From positions 6,400,551 to 6,464,550 of the forward strand of contig CAMZMU010000081.1 in assembly GCA_947311845.1 (NCBI GenBank): a stretch of 64,000 nucleotides of DNA, written 5' to 3'. The notes under the pieces are model-generated. The model was not told where the DNA came from, made no database searches, and was given only the letters and a program-made list of their open reading frames with translations. The stretch's first letter is position 1; each line of letters begins with the position of its first letter. The position numbers and the translations under genes were made by a program. Shown here piece after piece: positions 10,566-22,848 of the stretch. Origin of the DNA: Poa pratensis (lineage: Eukaryota > Streptophyta > Magnoliopsida > Poales > Poaceae).

Positions 10566-12255
10566 TCATGCTTATGTGAAATATTACCAATCAAAGAGGA
10601 AGAAAGGACCAATATTCTGAGCTCCGATCAGGGGAATATCTCCCTTACACGTTTATCATTGAGTTCGGTTTAACCATTGTGGTTTTTGTGCTCCGTGCTA
10701 CAGCGGACCAGGCTGTTCTCTCTACGGTGAATCTATTTCGCGAATGTTTCTGAAAAAATTCGTGGGGTTCCACCTGATATTATCATGCAAAATTTGGCAA
10801 TTTTTTTTATTACGCGTCTCCCTACCTACAATAATTATTTTGTAGCATAATTTACTTTGGTCTTATACTTCAATTGATCCTTCCATAGTGGCATTGTTCA
10901 TTTCTAGGAATTGTGCAACATAATCAAAGTCAAAAGTTTCAGGGTTTTGTCTGGCATAAAAGATGGTTCTTTGAATAAAAAATTTCGGCTCCAAGTTTGC
11001 CCTATCTAATATTGTGCTACCGAAATAGCGGCTTAGCTTTTGGTCTTTTATTTTTATTGAAGGAAAGCGGCTCACGGGACACCCATGCCACATTTTTATT
11101 TTGATAATAAGAACCCAATTTGCGGCTGGGTTGTACATCTATTCCCCTAGCCAAGTTAGTAGATCACTTCTTGCGGTTGCGGATGAGTTGGCCAATAGAC
11201 AAGAAAAATGAACTAGAGCAATCAAAGACGTGTTGGCATACCAAGAAAATTGGCAACTGTCGAATTAAGGACCAAAATTTTGGTCATGACTAGAAACTTC
11301 TTAGGGTGAAATTTGTCCATCATCCAAACATACCTCGGCTCCTTTTCATACCCTAGGCAGTTTTTTTTTTTGACGTTTACCCTAGGCAGTTCATTTGTAC
11401 ATGAACTGATTCTCAGGGACTACTCAGACTGTTAAAACCGGTGTGCAAGTGTACACATGGATACAGCTGTATCACACCCATAGCAATTGGTGTTTTGATG
11501 AGTGAAAGGAACACCGTGAAGTCAGGCCCTTCAACGAATCACTCAACTAAAAAGAGGAGTCTTATAATATACTTTATGTGGATAGCAATTGTATTATATG
11601 CACTAGTCCACTGAAACTTGTGGGGTTTAGGAGGTGTTCCAGCAGATCTGATACTCTACTAGCTGATTGACCCCAGTACACTAAAATCTGATGCATCATC
11701 AGCAACCATGTTATGCTCTGTAGTAGGTATATATGATGGAGTTGTTGGATTTGGGAAAAATAATTGGGAGAGCAAAGGACCACCTCACACAGAGGGAGAA
11801 GTGTTTATAGTTTGGCAGCACCACTGATTAGTGCAATGATAGGGTGTTAATTATGCTTATCTAGTTTCCTGAAGATAATTTAAGCTTATCTTGTACCATT
11901 AACTTATGTGCTTTTGACATTGGGAGTATCCACCTTCATCTTTAAATCTGGAGAAAGGGCTCTCCTTTCCATTTTCCTAATAAGTATCCCCATGGATGCT
12001 TGTCCCTACTCTCTCGGGTGCACGAGCATCAGAGGCCTTTTACAAACTGTATACCCTACCATTTGTTGAAGAGGAGCAATCGTCAGATATCAAAGTATGA
12101 ACCTGTTTTTAAGTTTTTTTTAATAATGTCAGACTTTCTTCCAGAGAATTCTTTGGCATTTGTAATTATTCATCTAATTAATTCCTCCCAGCGACCAATA
12201 TCCATCTACATATAACATTGCTCAAATCAAACATGGTTCATTGGCAGAGGTTTTA
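10566..12255. other. Intergenic DNA, no gene supported
   Basis: AT-rich sequence with scattered short frames on both strands, none recognisable. It includes the small direct-repeat insertion listed separately. The longest frame (10863-11138, minus) has no family signature. Confidence 0.4.
11349..11391. repeat. 14-bp direct repeat flanking a 15-bp T-rich insert
   Basis: TACCCTAGGCAGTT occurs at 11349-11362 and again at 11378-11391. Between them is a 15-base insert, nine T followed by GACGTT. This looks like a target site duplication around an extremely 5'-truncated, poly-A-tailed retroposon in minus orientation. Confidence 0.5.
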
Positions 12256-12290
12256 TCCTCAACACCTCTTAATGTTAATTATAGACGAAC
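12256..12290 (+). repeat. Dispersed repeat segment, copy 2
   Basis: Second copy of the segment at 10531-10565 (TCCTCAACACCTCTTAA onward). Similarity fades within about 40 bases on both sides. Confidence 0.45.
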
Positions 12291-12469
12291 CCTCGTTGGT
12301 GACAGATGGACGACATGGCTATCTATGTATGCCGCCTTGATTAATGTCAATCACGTTTTAGTAGAAATAACTTTGGAAACTAAAAGTACCTTTTAAGATC
12401 AAGATATTTATGTTATACTTATGTAAAGGGGTCATCTTAACAAAAGATAACCTTGCCAAAATAAATTGG

Positions 12470-12660
12470 TTTTTTTATAAAGGGAATATATTACTATCAC
12501 GAAGATACCAACACACAGCCTCTGCACCAACAAGGATGCACACAGCCAAGAATAAAAAAAGAGAAAAGTAAAATAAAGACCCCGTCGCAGTGATGAAACA
12601 CTCGCAACAACAACACTCTAACCACCACCAAAGACAAAACCCGGGCCACCAAAGCTATTG
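12470..12660 (-). repeat. Dispersed retroposon-like repeat, copy A
   Basis: Shares ordered motifs with 15445-15620: GAATATATTA, then GATACCAA, then GGATGCACACA, then an A-rich tract, then GACCCC and CACTCGCA. A T-rich edge at 12470-12478 suggests a poly-A tail on the minus strand. Class uncertain (LINE- or SINE-like). Confidence 0.45.
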
Positions 12661-15119
12661 TTATAACAGCAAGACATGTTATTATGGTCACGAAGATGAG
12701 ATAATACAACATTTTTCTTGATTTTCCAGCTGCAAAGCTATTGTTCAAAATTCCCGTGTTAACTAGTATTATGAAATTTTCTAGGAATTGGCTACACGGG
12801 TCGATAAACAACTTAAGTCTCATATCCAGGTGAGGTCGTGCGCTTTATGTTAGTATATAAGGAATTGCCGTAATGATCTTGTTTTTAACAAAAAAAGAGG
12901 TTCCTAATTTCCATCATATTATTCATATGGCTACATATTTGCTCTACGTGTGGTGATTACTTCAGCGCGTGGAGGCGTAAGATTCTCTAGACTTTGGGTG
13001 CAAGTGCAACTATTTGGAAATGGTAGCTCAAGGTTTATTCAGCCGGTAAGCCCGAGCTTCCATATCGATTGATGCATGTAGCCACTTTATTGTACAATTA
13101 TGATTCGGTTGTGAAATTTCTGTGATCTTTGTAGCTGGTTTCTTTTCCGCAAACTATGTGCTTTTTTGGGTGCAATTTTTCTATAAAACTAAACTTAAAA
13201 GATGGCTTGCACACAACAGTCGATGCAAAGACAGGGTTGCATTCTCCCTTTTCAACAAAAAAATCAAATTAATTGAGCCGACCCTATTTGTGTCTCTTCA
13301 ATCCTCATCCCATCAATACTATCGTGTCCTAAATTATCATCTTTTCCCCTGGACTATTAACAATTGCAATTCTATTTTCCAGCCTTGTGGCCAATGAGCC
13401 AGCAACAGCTCACTCTCTCAAGTTGACCCTTCAATCTTCTCACGTGTAGCCAATCACACATGTCCACATAAGTGTTGGATGCATAGGCACGTACCGGTTT
13501 CGAAAATGATGTGAAAAGTGAGTACTAGTAATCCTCATCAAGGTTTGAGCTGGAGCATGCAAAGGTGGTCACTTTGGATGTGTGCTTTTAAGAAGAATCA
13601 GGGGCTGTTGGCTGTTAATACTCCAAATAACAAAGTTAGGACCAAAAAAGATGCCCAAGAGACAAAAAGGAACATGCTACTATGCTACTCCTGGCTCCGG
13701 GCGTGATGCACTTAAAGACACGAAAAGAGGCAGAGAATCTGTGTGATCTCTCTCCCTCTTTTGAACTCCGCATTAGCCCAAATGCAAATGCGATTGCTCC
13801 TTTGTAAAAGACTTGGACAAAATGGTGCTACTAGTTCCTAGACTAGCACATAAATAAAGTAAGAAAACCACTTTCTTGAAAGCAACAGCGACCAAACCTT
13901 TCTCCGTTTTTATGTTTGTTTGAGCTGCAAGCCTGCAAGTGTAGAACAACAGGTTCATCTCCGTCTGCACGATGAAGCTTCGGAATCAGACAAAGTGATA
14001 TAGTTCCCCTCATGACCAGAGCTCGGGGCATTAAAGGAAATTAAAGGGAATCAGTAGCAAAACGGAAGAAAATGCTGTTTGGATTATAATCACTTTTTGT
14101 AGTCTCTGCTTGAAATCACAGCTGTACCCAACACCGACAGACTTTCACTATGCTGCTCTTCGGATTGTAGCACTCTTCACTTCTCCAGGCTTCACACAAG
14201 ACAAATCATAGTGACACACAGTAACAGTGACATACACTATGCACAGGCTGAGATGCCTACCTGGAGGGAGATGCTCCTCTCCACTCCTACGATTTCTAAA
14301 ACTAGTTCCTGACGAAGTCACTTAGCAGCTCTGCTTCAGATTACACATCACGACGGATTTCTTCAACCCATGGAATCCCCTGTACAGTGTGTGTTACCGA
14401 AAATAAATGCTAGAAAGAGCAGAGCCTAAAGTGAATTGCTATATATGAGTAAATTTGGTGCCTGTTAGCAGCATGCGCTAGTTATTAAGAACTCCAGTAC
14501 ATCCAGAATCGAAATCTCATGAGTATATCTTTGTCTCAGATCTAATACCAGTACTGGCTAGTCCTGTCGCCAGTGCTGAATGCAGTACTTGGGAGGATTC
14601 TACTGTTTCAGGGTGTGGGCTGGCCGGCGTACTATAGAACTGGCCTATAAGTACAATTTGTGATAATATATGTTCATGGTTCTATATAAGTTGACAACAC
14701 CTGTAAGTCTTGTTTCTATGTTTCTTGTAAATTTTCGATTGATCAACGTTCCAATGGTTGCATGGTAGGTACAATACCATTTGTTGCTCTTCACGGCAGA
14801 GATAAACCCCTGAAACAACTTTTGTGTTGGTTAATTCAGCAAAGCAGGTATAGACAAATATGGTTTCAGTACATGAGCAGTCACCCATCTCAACTAGTAA
14901 CAAACAGGCCATTCCATCGGATTCGATGACTGAAAGGCGCATTCATTCAGAACTTGTGGAGCTTATGCATCCACCATGATCTGCCGATGGAATCAGACAG
15001 GAAAACATGAGAGGAATCTATGTATGAAGTGCCAGATCTGAGTCCAAATAGCCTCACCCCTGGTATCAGCTGTTCGGATGATCGAAGCCGGACTAACTGT
15101 GAAGGCATATCTAGAACTA
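12661..15119. other. Intergenic DNA, no gene supported
   Basis: Mixed-composition DNA. Small frames at 13122-13397 (+) and 14682-14942 (-) show no recognisable domain. I see no RNA gene. Confidence 0.4.
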
Positions 15120-15260
15120 TAACCCGCTATAGCCCCGCTACAACTCCGCTATAAATGTTTGAACATGTTCCCACTAAATGATTCCATGGACAATTTTCCA
15201 CTATAGCCCCATTTAGCTCTGCTATAACTATTTTGAAGGATTGCCGCTATTTAAAAAATT
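15120..15260. repeat. GCTATA-rich degenerate repeat
   Basis: Repeated GCTATAGCCCCGCTAC-like words (15123 onward, again near 15200 and 15250) with short inverted relationships. This kind of subterminal repeat is common in grass DNA transposons. No ends could be fixed. Confidence 0.35.
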
Positions 15261-15420
15261 AGAACTCGTAGAACATATGGTGGTGCTGGAGGGGCAATTC
15301 ACAAACCATTCATGTAGGATGAAAACACCGCTCACTGTGTCATCCAACTATGTAGATAGATTTATAAACAGGTCTTGATTCCCCACACGCTGTAGAGATG
15401 ACCATAAACGGAGCATATGC

Positions 15421-16790
15421 TTGCACCTATCGATAAACTACATTTTTCGGCAAAGTGAATATATTAATATGAAAGAGATATCAATTAGATCCAGTTTTTG
15501 CACCAACATAATGTTAAAAATTAGTCGAGCCATAAAGGATGCACACATGCAAAAAGGAAAAAAAGGACCCCACCAAAGTGATCAATTACTCGCACCAGCC
15601 GGACCCAAACTACCAACATAAGACCCATGACGACAGAAGAGATACTCCAAAAACAACGTTTCTAAGAAGGGAACAATTGCACGGTCGCCGCCCAATAAAA
15701 AAAATGTGTTTTCACCCATAAGAAAAACCAAACTCTTCAGACAATGACTTCATCAATAAGAAAATGCGTACAAGCAGTGAAGGTCAGGCATATGGTTTTC
15801 ACCATGAAAATAGAGACTCAACACTCAAAAAACACCACCAAAATTGAAATCCCCGAGTGCTGCCGCCCCCATAGAGTCCGCCACTATAAATCACCAATCA
15901 CTAAACTTATATGCACATGTGCGGTTCGGACATGAACTTCACCTGCAGCCATGCCCGCACAACAGCCTGTGAAGTAATGTCTTCGTCGCCTCCAATTATA
16001 ACAGTCTTGATACTCCTCGCCTATCTCCAACACCATATAAATCATAGCATTGCACGCCGCACTTGAAGCCCCACGTGCTGTGTAGATGCGCATGACCGGA
16101 TCCCATCCAAACCAGTTGTTCAGTAGCACATACGCCAATTCATGAATATCGCGAGCGAAGATATCCGGAACTTGTTGACGGCCAGGTCGAGGATGATCGA
16201 CAACATGTAGATCTACGTGTTGGATGGAAGAAAACCAATATACCCACTGCGGAACATCCGACCTGTATGACTTCCAGCGCCACACACCGGACGAACGGAT
16301 CACCGACAACTCTACCAGAAAACCCGGTCGCCAGGGCCTCCGCGACCAAATCTATCTCCACCATTGGCCGCCAGCACCACCATGGTGCCCAGCAGGTAGT
16401 GGCCATCACAACTTTGGCCACAACATAGCAGCCCCACAGGCCCGCATGGCCCGAATAACTAGATGAGCCCGGAGCTCTGCTCCACAGCAGCAATAGGACC
16501 ACCACTGGAGGAAACCGCACTCTCCCACGTCGTTGGTGCACCACCGTTGCCGCCAAGATATTGTGACACCGCACCACCATATCTCGTGAATCCCCACGCT
16601 ACCGCTACGAGATGGGGAGAGACCGACACCGGATGAGATAGATCGATCCTACCATCGTCACGCCCGAGCTTTGCTCGGTGTGACCCGGCAGTGGGGAGGG
16701 TGGGGGAGGATGGGAACATGGACGAGTGGCTGTCTCCCTTGGTCGCCTCCCGTGTCACGTAACCCTAGGCGACGCGGGGACCTTTTATCT
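15421..16790 (-). repeat. Dispersed retroposon-like repeat, copy B (about 1.3 kb)
   Basis: The left 200 bases match copy A at 12470-12660 motif by motif. The rest is GC-rich and rich in chance frames on both strands, ending near the CACGTAACCCTAGG word at about 16757. Orientation is taken from the shared T/A-rich left edge of the two copies. No intact protein domain was seen, so it is either a non-coding retroposon or a fragment of a larger element. Confidence 0.4.
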
Positions 16791-16859
16791 TCGTAATTAT
16801 TAACCCGCATAAGAGAAAATCTTAACATTATAATCCTATCATTTCTACATAGTCAAAAC

Positions 16860-17530
16860 GATCATATTACGGTAAGCGTTGATCCCATCCTAATAAGAAT
16901 TCTAAATTTGCAACATATTACATGTAGTAAGTTACCAAAAACATTTTCAACACTATGTGGCGGGTACACGTTAAAACCTATTTGGATGACAAGCAAACTT
17001 GCATTAGAAGGATAAGTGCTTGATAGTCTCGTCTCGATGACAAACGACACACTTTATACGCCCATGCCAGTTGTGTTTTACAAGTTATTCCTTGGTAAGG
17101 ATTACTCCTTTGCGACGGTACCATTCAAAGATGTTAATTTTTAGTGACGCCTTCATTCTCCATATTTTATGTTGTTATCGGCTGGCACATCTTGGTGAAT
17201 ATCTACTCTATACATAGAATCAACTGAGAATTTACCATTCTCGTGCATATTCCAATGAAAATCGTCAGTCCCTTGCGACAGTTGGACTAATGGCAACCGT
17301 CCTAAGAGAATTCCATGCCACAAGTTTAGGACCAATTAAATCTCGTATGAACGTCACATTTGGTGGAGACGGCTCCAAAACAGTAGCAATTGTATCGCTC
17401 TTATTATGGACAATTATATATATACTTGGATATTGTTCCTGGAGTGTGGAACTACTTAACCTTCCAGAACCTAATTTCCGACCCATGCTTCATAAAAAAT
17501 TATCAAAAGTGGATGAAGTGTTTCCTCGTC
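16860..17530 (-). pseudogene. LINE reverse transcriptase C-terminal fragment
   Basis: Minus-strand frames at 17265-17486 and 17153-17335 carry motifs found downstream of the RT domain of plant LINEs: LQEQYPSIY with VTFIRDLIGPKL, then FHWNMHENGKFSVDSMYR. A third frame (16862-17050) has NVYPPHSVENVFGNLLH, typical of the following zinc-finger (zf-RVT) region. The three pieces are in order but in different frames, so at least two frameshifts have occurred. The RT core is missing. It is a different subfamily from the LINE at 18929-22848. Confidence 0.7.
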
Positions 17531-17949
17531 GAGATTAGACCCGCTAAAAAATCCGAGTCACCTGATTTTGAATTAATTTGTGACAAATATTTTGAGTTTA
17601 TGTATTCCATTCTAGAAGAGTCTGCCAAACCCCTTCTTCAGTAATAAGTCTAAAAGGCCAATTGCCAAAAATGGATGTGTTATTAACATGAAAGTCATGA
17701 ACACTCAACCCCCACTAGAAGATGGTAGGCAATTTTGCATGAGAAAAGTACTACCCAGATTGGGCATGTATAGCTTCATCGGATAATTACTGAATTTTCG
17801 TAAAGAACTGATTGTAAATGTAAATTAACTAAACTTACTTATTTCAAGAAATTACTTTCTCGTGCACCATGTCATCAGGGCGGTGGTTGATGTCGTTGTT
17901 GGTTGCGACGTGTCTTTGATCTTACTTTATGTGTTCTTTCTTAAAGGTT

Positions 17950-18190
17950 GTGTGCATTTTCAATATTTGACTTGCTCTTCATATTGAGTTGTTGCACACG
18001 CCGGGTGTACCGACATCTACATTACCCTTTATTGAAAATCTCGCAGTTGTCTGCGTTGTCTTTTTTATCGATGTTTCGACTTAAACTTCATATTGAGTTG
18101 CTGCATAGGCAGTGTGTACTCGATATCTTCATGATATTAGTACATTACCCTTAATCGAAAACTTCGCAACTGTCCGTGTTGATGTCGATG
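17950..18190 (+). repeat. Diverged tandem duplication, about 0.1 kb unit
   Basis: The series CTTCATATTGAGTTG, then GTGTAC, then TACATTACCCTT, then AATCGAAAAC or a variant, then CTGTC-CGTTG occurs twice (from about 17978 and from about 18088). The second copy has a short extra stretch. Function unknown. Confidence 0.5.
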
Positions 18191-18928
18191 TTTTCCATGC
18201 CTTATGCTTCCAAGGGTTCATTGATCTGATTCTATTGTTAGGACTTCTCTTACTTCTGCTCCTAGTTCTAGGTAGCGATGTGTGAAGGAACCATGGTAGA
18301 GTGGGAGGAGGGAGCGGCTGCAGGGTGCCTCCGACCATGTTAAGCTTGGAAGTAGTTATAGGCCTCCAGTCAAATAAATTGGTTGTTCCCGCTCCCTCAG
18401 CATTGTCTGCGTATATTCAATCTTACGGTTTTTAAGCGTCCACCATCCCGTGTGATTAGCAGATGACAACCGAAACTCACTTTTATTTTTTAAATTTCCT
18501 CCACTCTTTTTCTCACCGTCGACCGGCCCCAACTCGACGTCATCGAGTACGAGGGCCATGTCACCCACCCGCCTCGACAACATCCCTGGCCATGGATGTC
18601 CACTTCCACTACCGGACCTCTCCCCCACTTCGAGTCCATCCACCTCGCCGGCGCCAACAACATGACCATCGTGTTCACGTTCTCATCTCCCTTTGATTGG
18701 AAAGTATTGACATGTATTTGTTATATCTAGACGTATATTTATGACCTGAACACAACATTCTACGAGTTCAGTGACTGAAGTACTCATTGTTGCCTAGTTC
18801 AGTGACCAATGGTGCACTCCTAAGCATGTACTCCGTACAATTCACTAGCACAACTAGCGACATTTCTTGTTAAAAAAACTAGCGACATTTAATAGGGATG
18901 AGAGGCAGCACATGTTTTTTTTACTAAA
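18191..18928. other. Intergenic DNA with an exon-like GC-rich patch
   Basis: A GC-rich patch at about 18510-18690 is open in several frames; one reads HFESIHLAGANNMTIVFTF. I cannot assign a family. It could be a gene fragment carried by a transposon, or chance. The rest is ordinary AT-rich DNA. Confidence 0.35.
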
Positions 18929-19060
18929 TTTTTTTTTTGAAACTTAAAACCTCCCCATATATTAAGACAGCGAGCCGCCTCATTAAAAACCCCCCAGTCC
19001 CCTTAGGTACCCTGGAGGGAAAAGAGTGCGTCTGGTACTCGCCGCTTTTAAACATCATAG

Positions 19061-19975
19061 TTACAGAGTTACATCATCTATGAAGCTACTAAGGATAAAG
19101 CTAGGGGGCTCATCGTCCCAATTACATACAGATTTATCATAATAGGAATTCCTAGCTATTTCATGTGCCACTTTATTAGCTTCCCTCGAGATATGCTTGA
19201 ATTGTATAGTCTCAATATTCGATGCTAGATCAACAATATCAGCAAAAATAGCAGCAGTCTCGTTCCACCAAGTCTCCGAACCGGTGCACGCATCAATGGT
19301 TTCAGATGAGTCCGATTCCACAATGATATTATTGCACCCAAGTCTACAAGCTAGGATCAGTCCTTCCTTCATTGCTGCTGCTTCAGCCATAGCTACAGAG
19401 GCAGTATTAGGGATGTACTTACAGCTAGCCGCAACAAAGTGACCCTTATAGTCCCTCAATATAGCACCAGTCGCTCCTGCCCGATCCTCTACATAGAATG
19501 CTGCATCCACATTTAATTTTATTTGTCGTGGAGCTGGTTTAGTCCATTTAGTCTCTTGATTGATCACCGGTTTCCTCATTGCTTTGGCTGAGTTAGAGAC
19601 CATGGAGAGGATTGAGATTTTACACCTATAAGGCGGTGGTACATCTTCTTGGTGTGTTCTTCTCCGTCTAATCCACCACAAATACCAACAGGTTGTAGAA
19701 ATGAGTTCCTTCAATCCCATTTGATCAAAACCAGGGACCGAATTACCATTCTGCCTGAGAAGGAATTCAAGAATTGCTGAACCTGATCTATCGGTTATCA
19801 TTGCCTCGTCTATGATCGCATGTACACCTAGCTGCTGCCACATTTCTATTTCTGTTGGGCACTGGAACAACAGATGCCGAACATCCTCAGGTCCTTGATG
19901 GCATATAGGGCACTCGCTAGAGGTACCGATGTGGCGATTGGAGAGGATGCATTTTAACGGGACAATTCCATGCAA
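19061..19975 (-). pseudogene. LINE ORF2 C-terminus: zinc finger plus RNase H
   Basis: Residues about 20-55 contain a CPICHQGPEDVRHLLFQC zinc-finger-like module (zf-RVT). Residues about 150-285 form a plant RNase H-like domain: KLNVDAAF (first Asp), the glutamate in AMAEAAAMKEGL, VESDSSETI (Asp) and ISREANKVAHEIAR near the C-terminus. This matches plant LINEs that end in an RVT_3-type RNase H. The frame is closed by a natural-looking stop 130 bases before the poly-A tail. Confidence 0.85.
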
Positions 19976-20756
19976 AGCTCGCCAAACAAAGATTTTTTAC
20001 TTTACTAGGGATCTTCAGCTTCCACAAAATTTTCCAGACCGGGTTTGCTGCCGAAGTTCCAGGGAGAGCAAGCTGACCAGCAAGGAGACCAAACTGGTGT
20101 TTCCATTGAAGATGATAGCCTGACCGGACTGTGTACCGTCCATGTGAAGTTCCTGTCCAGGCAATAAAATCATCGAAGCCGTGATGATTGATTGGAATCT
20201 GAAGGATCCAATTGACATCAATAGCTAAAAAGGTCTCATTTAGACGGGTTACATTCCACCCTCCTGTTTCTGTGTTCATCAGATCAGAAATTTTTGTGTA
20301 AATTGTATTTCCTTTTGGAGTAAGAACCTTCCTATCCGGGCTTGCTGGAATCCACGGATCTTGCCAAATATCAATGCGCTCTCCATTACCAACTCTCCAA
20401 ATATATCCTCTTTTTAGGGTAGTTAAACCAGCCAGAATACTTTGCCATGTGAAAGATGAACCTGCCTTAGTCCCAGCTTTTAGAATATCGCCTTGTGGGT
20501 AGTACTTAGCTCTCAGAACACGTGCACAAAGAGAGTCAGGTTCATTGATCAACCTCCAACCTTGCTTAGCGAGCATCGCAAGATTAAAAGAGTGGAAATC
20601 TCTAAACCCCGTGCCTCCATCATTTTTGGGATAGCATAATTTCCACCAAGCATACCAATGCATTTTATTGCTGTTCTCGTCGTCTCCCCACCAGAATTTT
20701 GCAATGGCATCCATCATTTCTTTACAAACACCTTTGGGAATCTGGAACACTGACAT
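19917..20756 (-). pseudogene. LINE ORF2 middle region (post-RT)
   Basis: A 279-codon frame starting MSVFQIPKG, then KFWWGDDENSNKMHWYAWW and GYIWRVGNGERIDIWQDPW, the region linking RT to the zinc finger in plant LINEs. Between this frame and the RT frame a TAA stop lies at 20847-20849 (minus strand), with coding-like sequence on both sides. The frame ends through a one-base indel in an A-rich run near 19994-19999, after which the protein continues in the 19061-19975 frame. Confidence 0.85.
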
Positions 20757-20974
20757 AGCATATACAGGAATTGCTTGGGCAACCGCTTTTAAAAGAATTT
20801 CTTTACCGCCAATAGATAGTTGTTTTTCCTTCCACCCATTAATACGTTAGATGATCCTTTCAATGAAGTGCTGGACGCAATCACTCCTATCCGCTCCAAC
20901 TAATGCAGGTAGCCCAAGGTATTTGTCCGACAAAGCTTCAGTGTCAATGTTCAACTGTTCACAAATCTCCGCTC

Positions 20975-22252
20975 TCATAAGAGCATTAGTATTAGGGAGA
21001 AATAAATACTAGATTTAGCTAAACTCACCAACTGACCCGAGTTTGCATAGTAGGTGTCCAATAAATGTTGCAGTGAAGTTGCATTGTTCATATCAGCTTT
21101 CATGAGAATGAGGGAGTCATCAGCAAAATGTAGATGTGACACTGACAGTGCATTTCTGCACACCCTCAACCCATCGATACCACCAACTTCTTCTTCGTAC
21201 AACAAGAGACTGGATAAACCCTCCGCACATAACAGGAACAAATATGGAGATAGGGGATCACCTTGCCTCAACCCCCTAGTTGGAGTGAACATCTCTGTTT
21301 CTTCTGAGTTGAATCTCACCTGATATTTAACCGATCTTACACAAGCCATCATTATTGAGATCCAACCTTCTGAAAAACCTAACTTACGCATCATCTTTTC
21401 CAAGAAAACCCATTCGACACGGTCATATGCTTTGTGCATATCAAGCTTGACCGCACATGTACCAACCGCTCCTCTTCTCTTATTTTTGATTGCATGAACA
21501 CACTCATAAGCCAGCAGCACGTTGTCCGTAATTAACCTCCCAGGAACGAATGCACTTTGCATTGGAGAGATAACTTCGGGGAGAATTCCTTTCAGCCGCA
21601 GAGCAAACATCTTTGAGATGATCTTATAGATAACATTGCATAAACTTATTGGCCGGTATTGGGTAATGGACTCAGGATTGTCAATTTTTGGAATAAGCAC
21701 CACCGTAGTATCGTTCCAGCCATCGGGAATGATCCCTAAGTTCAGAGCCTGCAAAACCTCATGCGTGATTTCCTCTCCGCAAAGGCTCCAGAATTTTTTA
21801 TAGAAAATAGCATGTAGACCGTCCGGCCCAGGAGCCTTATAATCGCCGATACTGAATGCAGCCTTCTTCACATCCTCCGCGGTAAAAGGGGCAGTCAATT
21901 TATCATTCATGAGGTCTGTGATTTTCGGTTGTATTTTGTCAAGCATCGCTTGATCCACCTCGTGTATCTCAGAAGCAAACAGGTTAGCGAAATAATTGAA
22001 TACCAGAGGTTTAAGTTGTTCAGTACCTTCCACCCAATTGCCTCCATCATCTCGAAGCTTTTTAATGAAATTCTTCTTTCGTCTTGCCGTAGCAAAATTA
22101 TGAAAGAAAGCTGTGTTTCTATCCCCTTGCTGCAGCCAGTTTGCACGGGATCGTTGCATCCAATGAACTTCGTCTTGTTCAAGCAGAATTTCAATAAGAG
22201 CAGCTTTCTCCTTGACTATCACATCTTTTTCATCAGTCATCGGCCCACTCAT
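20975..22252 (-). pseudogene. LINE reverse transcriptase domain
   Basis: A 425-codon open stretch with the hallmarks of plant LINE RT: GPDGLHAIFYKKFW near residue 118, YRPISLCNVIYKIISK, KLDMHKAYDRVEW, GLRQGDPLSPYLFLL, and the catalytic FADD box at about residues 376-379. The endonuclease domain expected upstream is absent because the element is 5'-truncated. The frame also reads 5' of the SINE: codons resume at 22715-22848 in the same protein sense, so the ORF was continuous before the SINE landed. A single-base deletion near 20996-21003 ends this frame, and homologous protein continues in the next one. Confidence 0.9.
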
Positions 22253-22277
22253 CGCTTTTTCAAGATCAATTTGGGCT

Positions 22278-22698
22278 GAGAACGAGCCAGTGGCTCAGTG
22301 GTAGCGTGAGGCGGTGGCCAACCTACCCATCGCGAGTTCGATCCCTGGGATCAACTCGCGGTGTCTCACCAGGGAGTTTTCCCGAATTAATTTGTGGAGG
22401 GCCCTGTGGGCTGCGGTTTTCGCAGAAGACTGAGCCCTAATCAGTCTGTCCCAGCTCTAGCTTCTGGACCAATTCCGCCGTGGTTCAGTCAGTGGTATTG
22501 TGGTGTGCCCACCACCGCAGGGGTTTCCCAGTAGGTCTAGGCTCACGGAGGTCAAGAAGCTTAATATAGTCTGGTTAGGTCTAGCTTACGCACAGGTGGC
22601 GTGCGTGTGTGTGGTGTTGAGTATGTGTGGAGTGCGTTGTGCGTGAGTTCAGATACTACAGCTGTACGGTAAAAGACCAAGAATTCTCAAAAAAAAAA
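22278..22698 (+). mobile_element. SINE, tRNA-headed, inserted in the LINE
   Basis: About 420 bp flanked by a direct repeat (GATCAATTTGGGCT plus adjoining A) at 22262-22277 and 22699-22714. The head has a tRNA-like A box (TGGCTCAGTGGTAG, 22291-22304) and B box (GAGTTCGATCCC, 22334-22345), the internal RNA polymerase III promoter. The element ends in an A-run at 22689-22700. Structure and head sequence resemble the Au SINE group of grasses, although that name was not checked. It has no coding capacity and relies on LINE enzymes in trans. It is not a functional tRNA gene. Confidence 0.9.
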
Positions 22699-22848
22699 AA
22701 GATCAATTTGGGCTCTCCGTAGTCTCCTCTTAGGTTCTTTCAGGACCGCAGCATCCCAGGCATGTAGTGCAGAATGCATGTGCTCTAACTTGCGGATTAC
22801 ACCACCTACTAATTTTGATCCATCGCAGAATGGAATGCAGCAATATTA

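Larger units (their letters stand above)
18929..22848 (-). mobile_element. LINE (non-LTR retrotransposon), 5'-truncated and decayed
   Basis: Minus-strand element with a poly-A tail at its left end (T-run 18929-18938 on the plus strand), coding sequence for RT, a zinc-finger region and RNase H, and a truncated 5' end near 22848. A SINE (22278-22698) sits inside the coding region. A degenerate direct repeat (T8 followed by RCTA) at about 18912-18927 and 22849-22862 may be the old target duplication. Two frameshifts and one stop make it non-functional. It ends about 0.4 kb upstream of the F-box gene. Confidence 0.88.

Noticed and set aside
15884..16580. Minus-strand frames of 141-146 codons
   Set aside because: They fall in a dispersed repeat whose other copy is at 12470. 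No conserved protein motif, and the two frames disagree.
22291..22345. tRNA gene
   Set aside because: A and B boxes are present, but they belong to a SINE head with an A-tail and target duplication. The cloverleaf and 3' end of a tRNA are not there.
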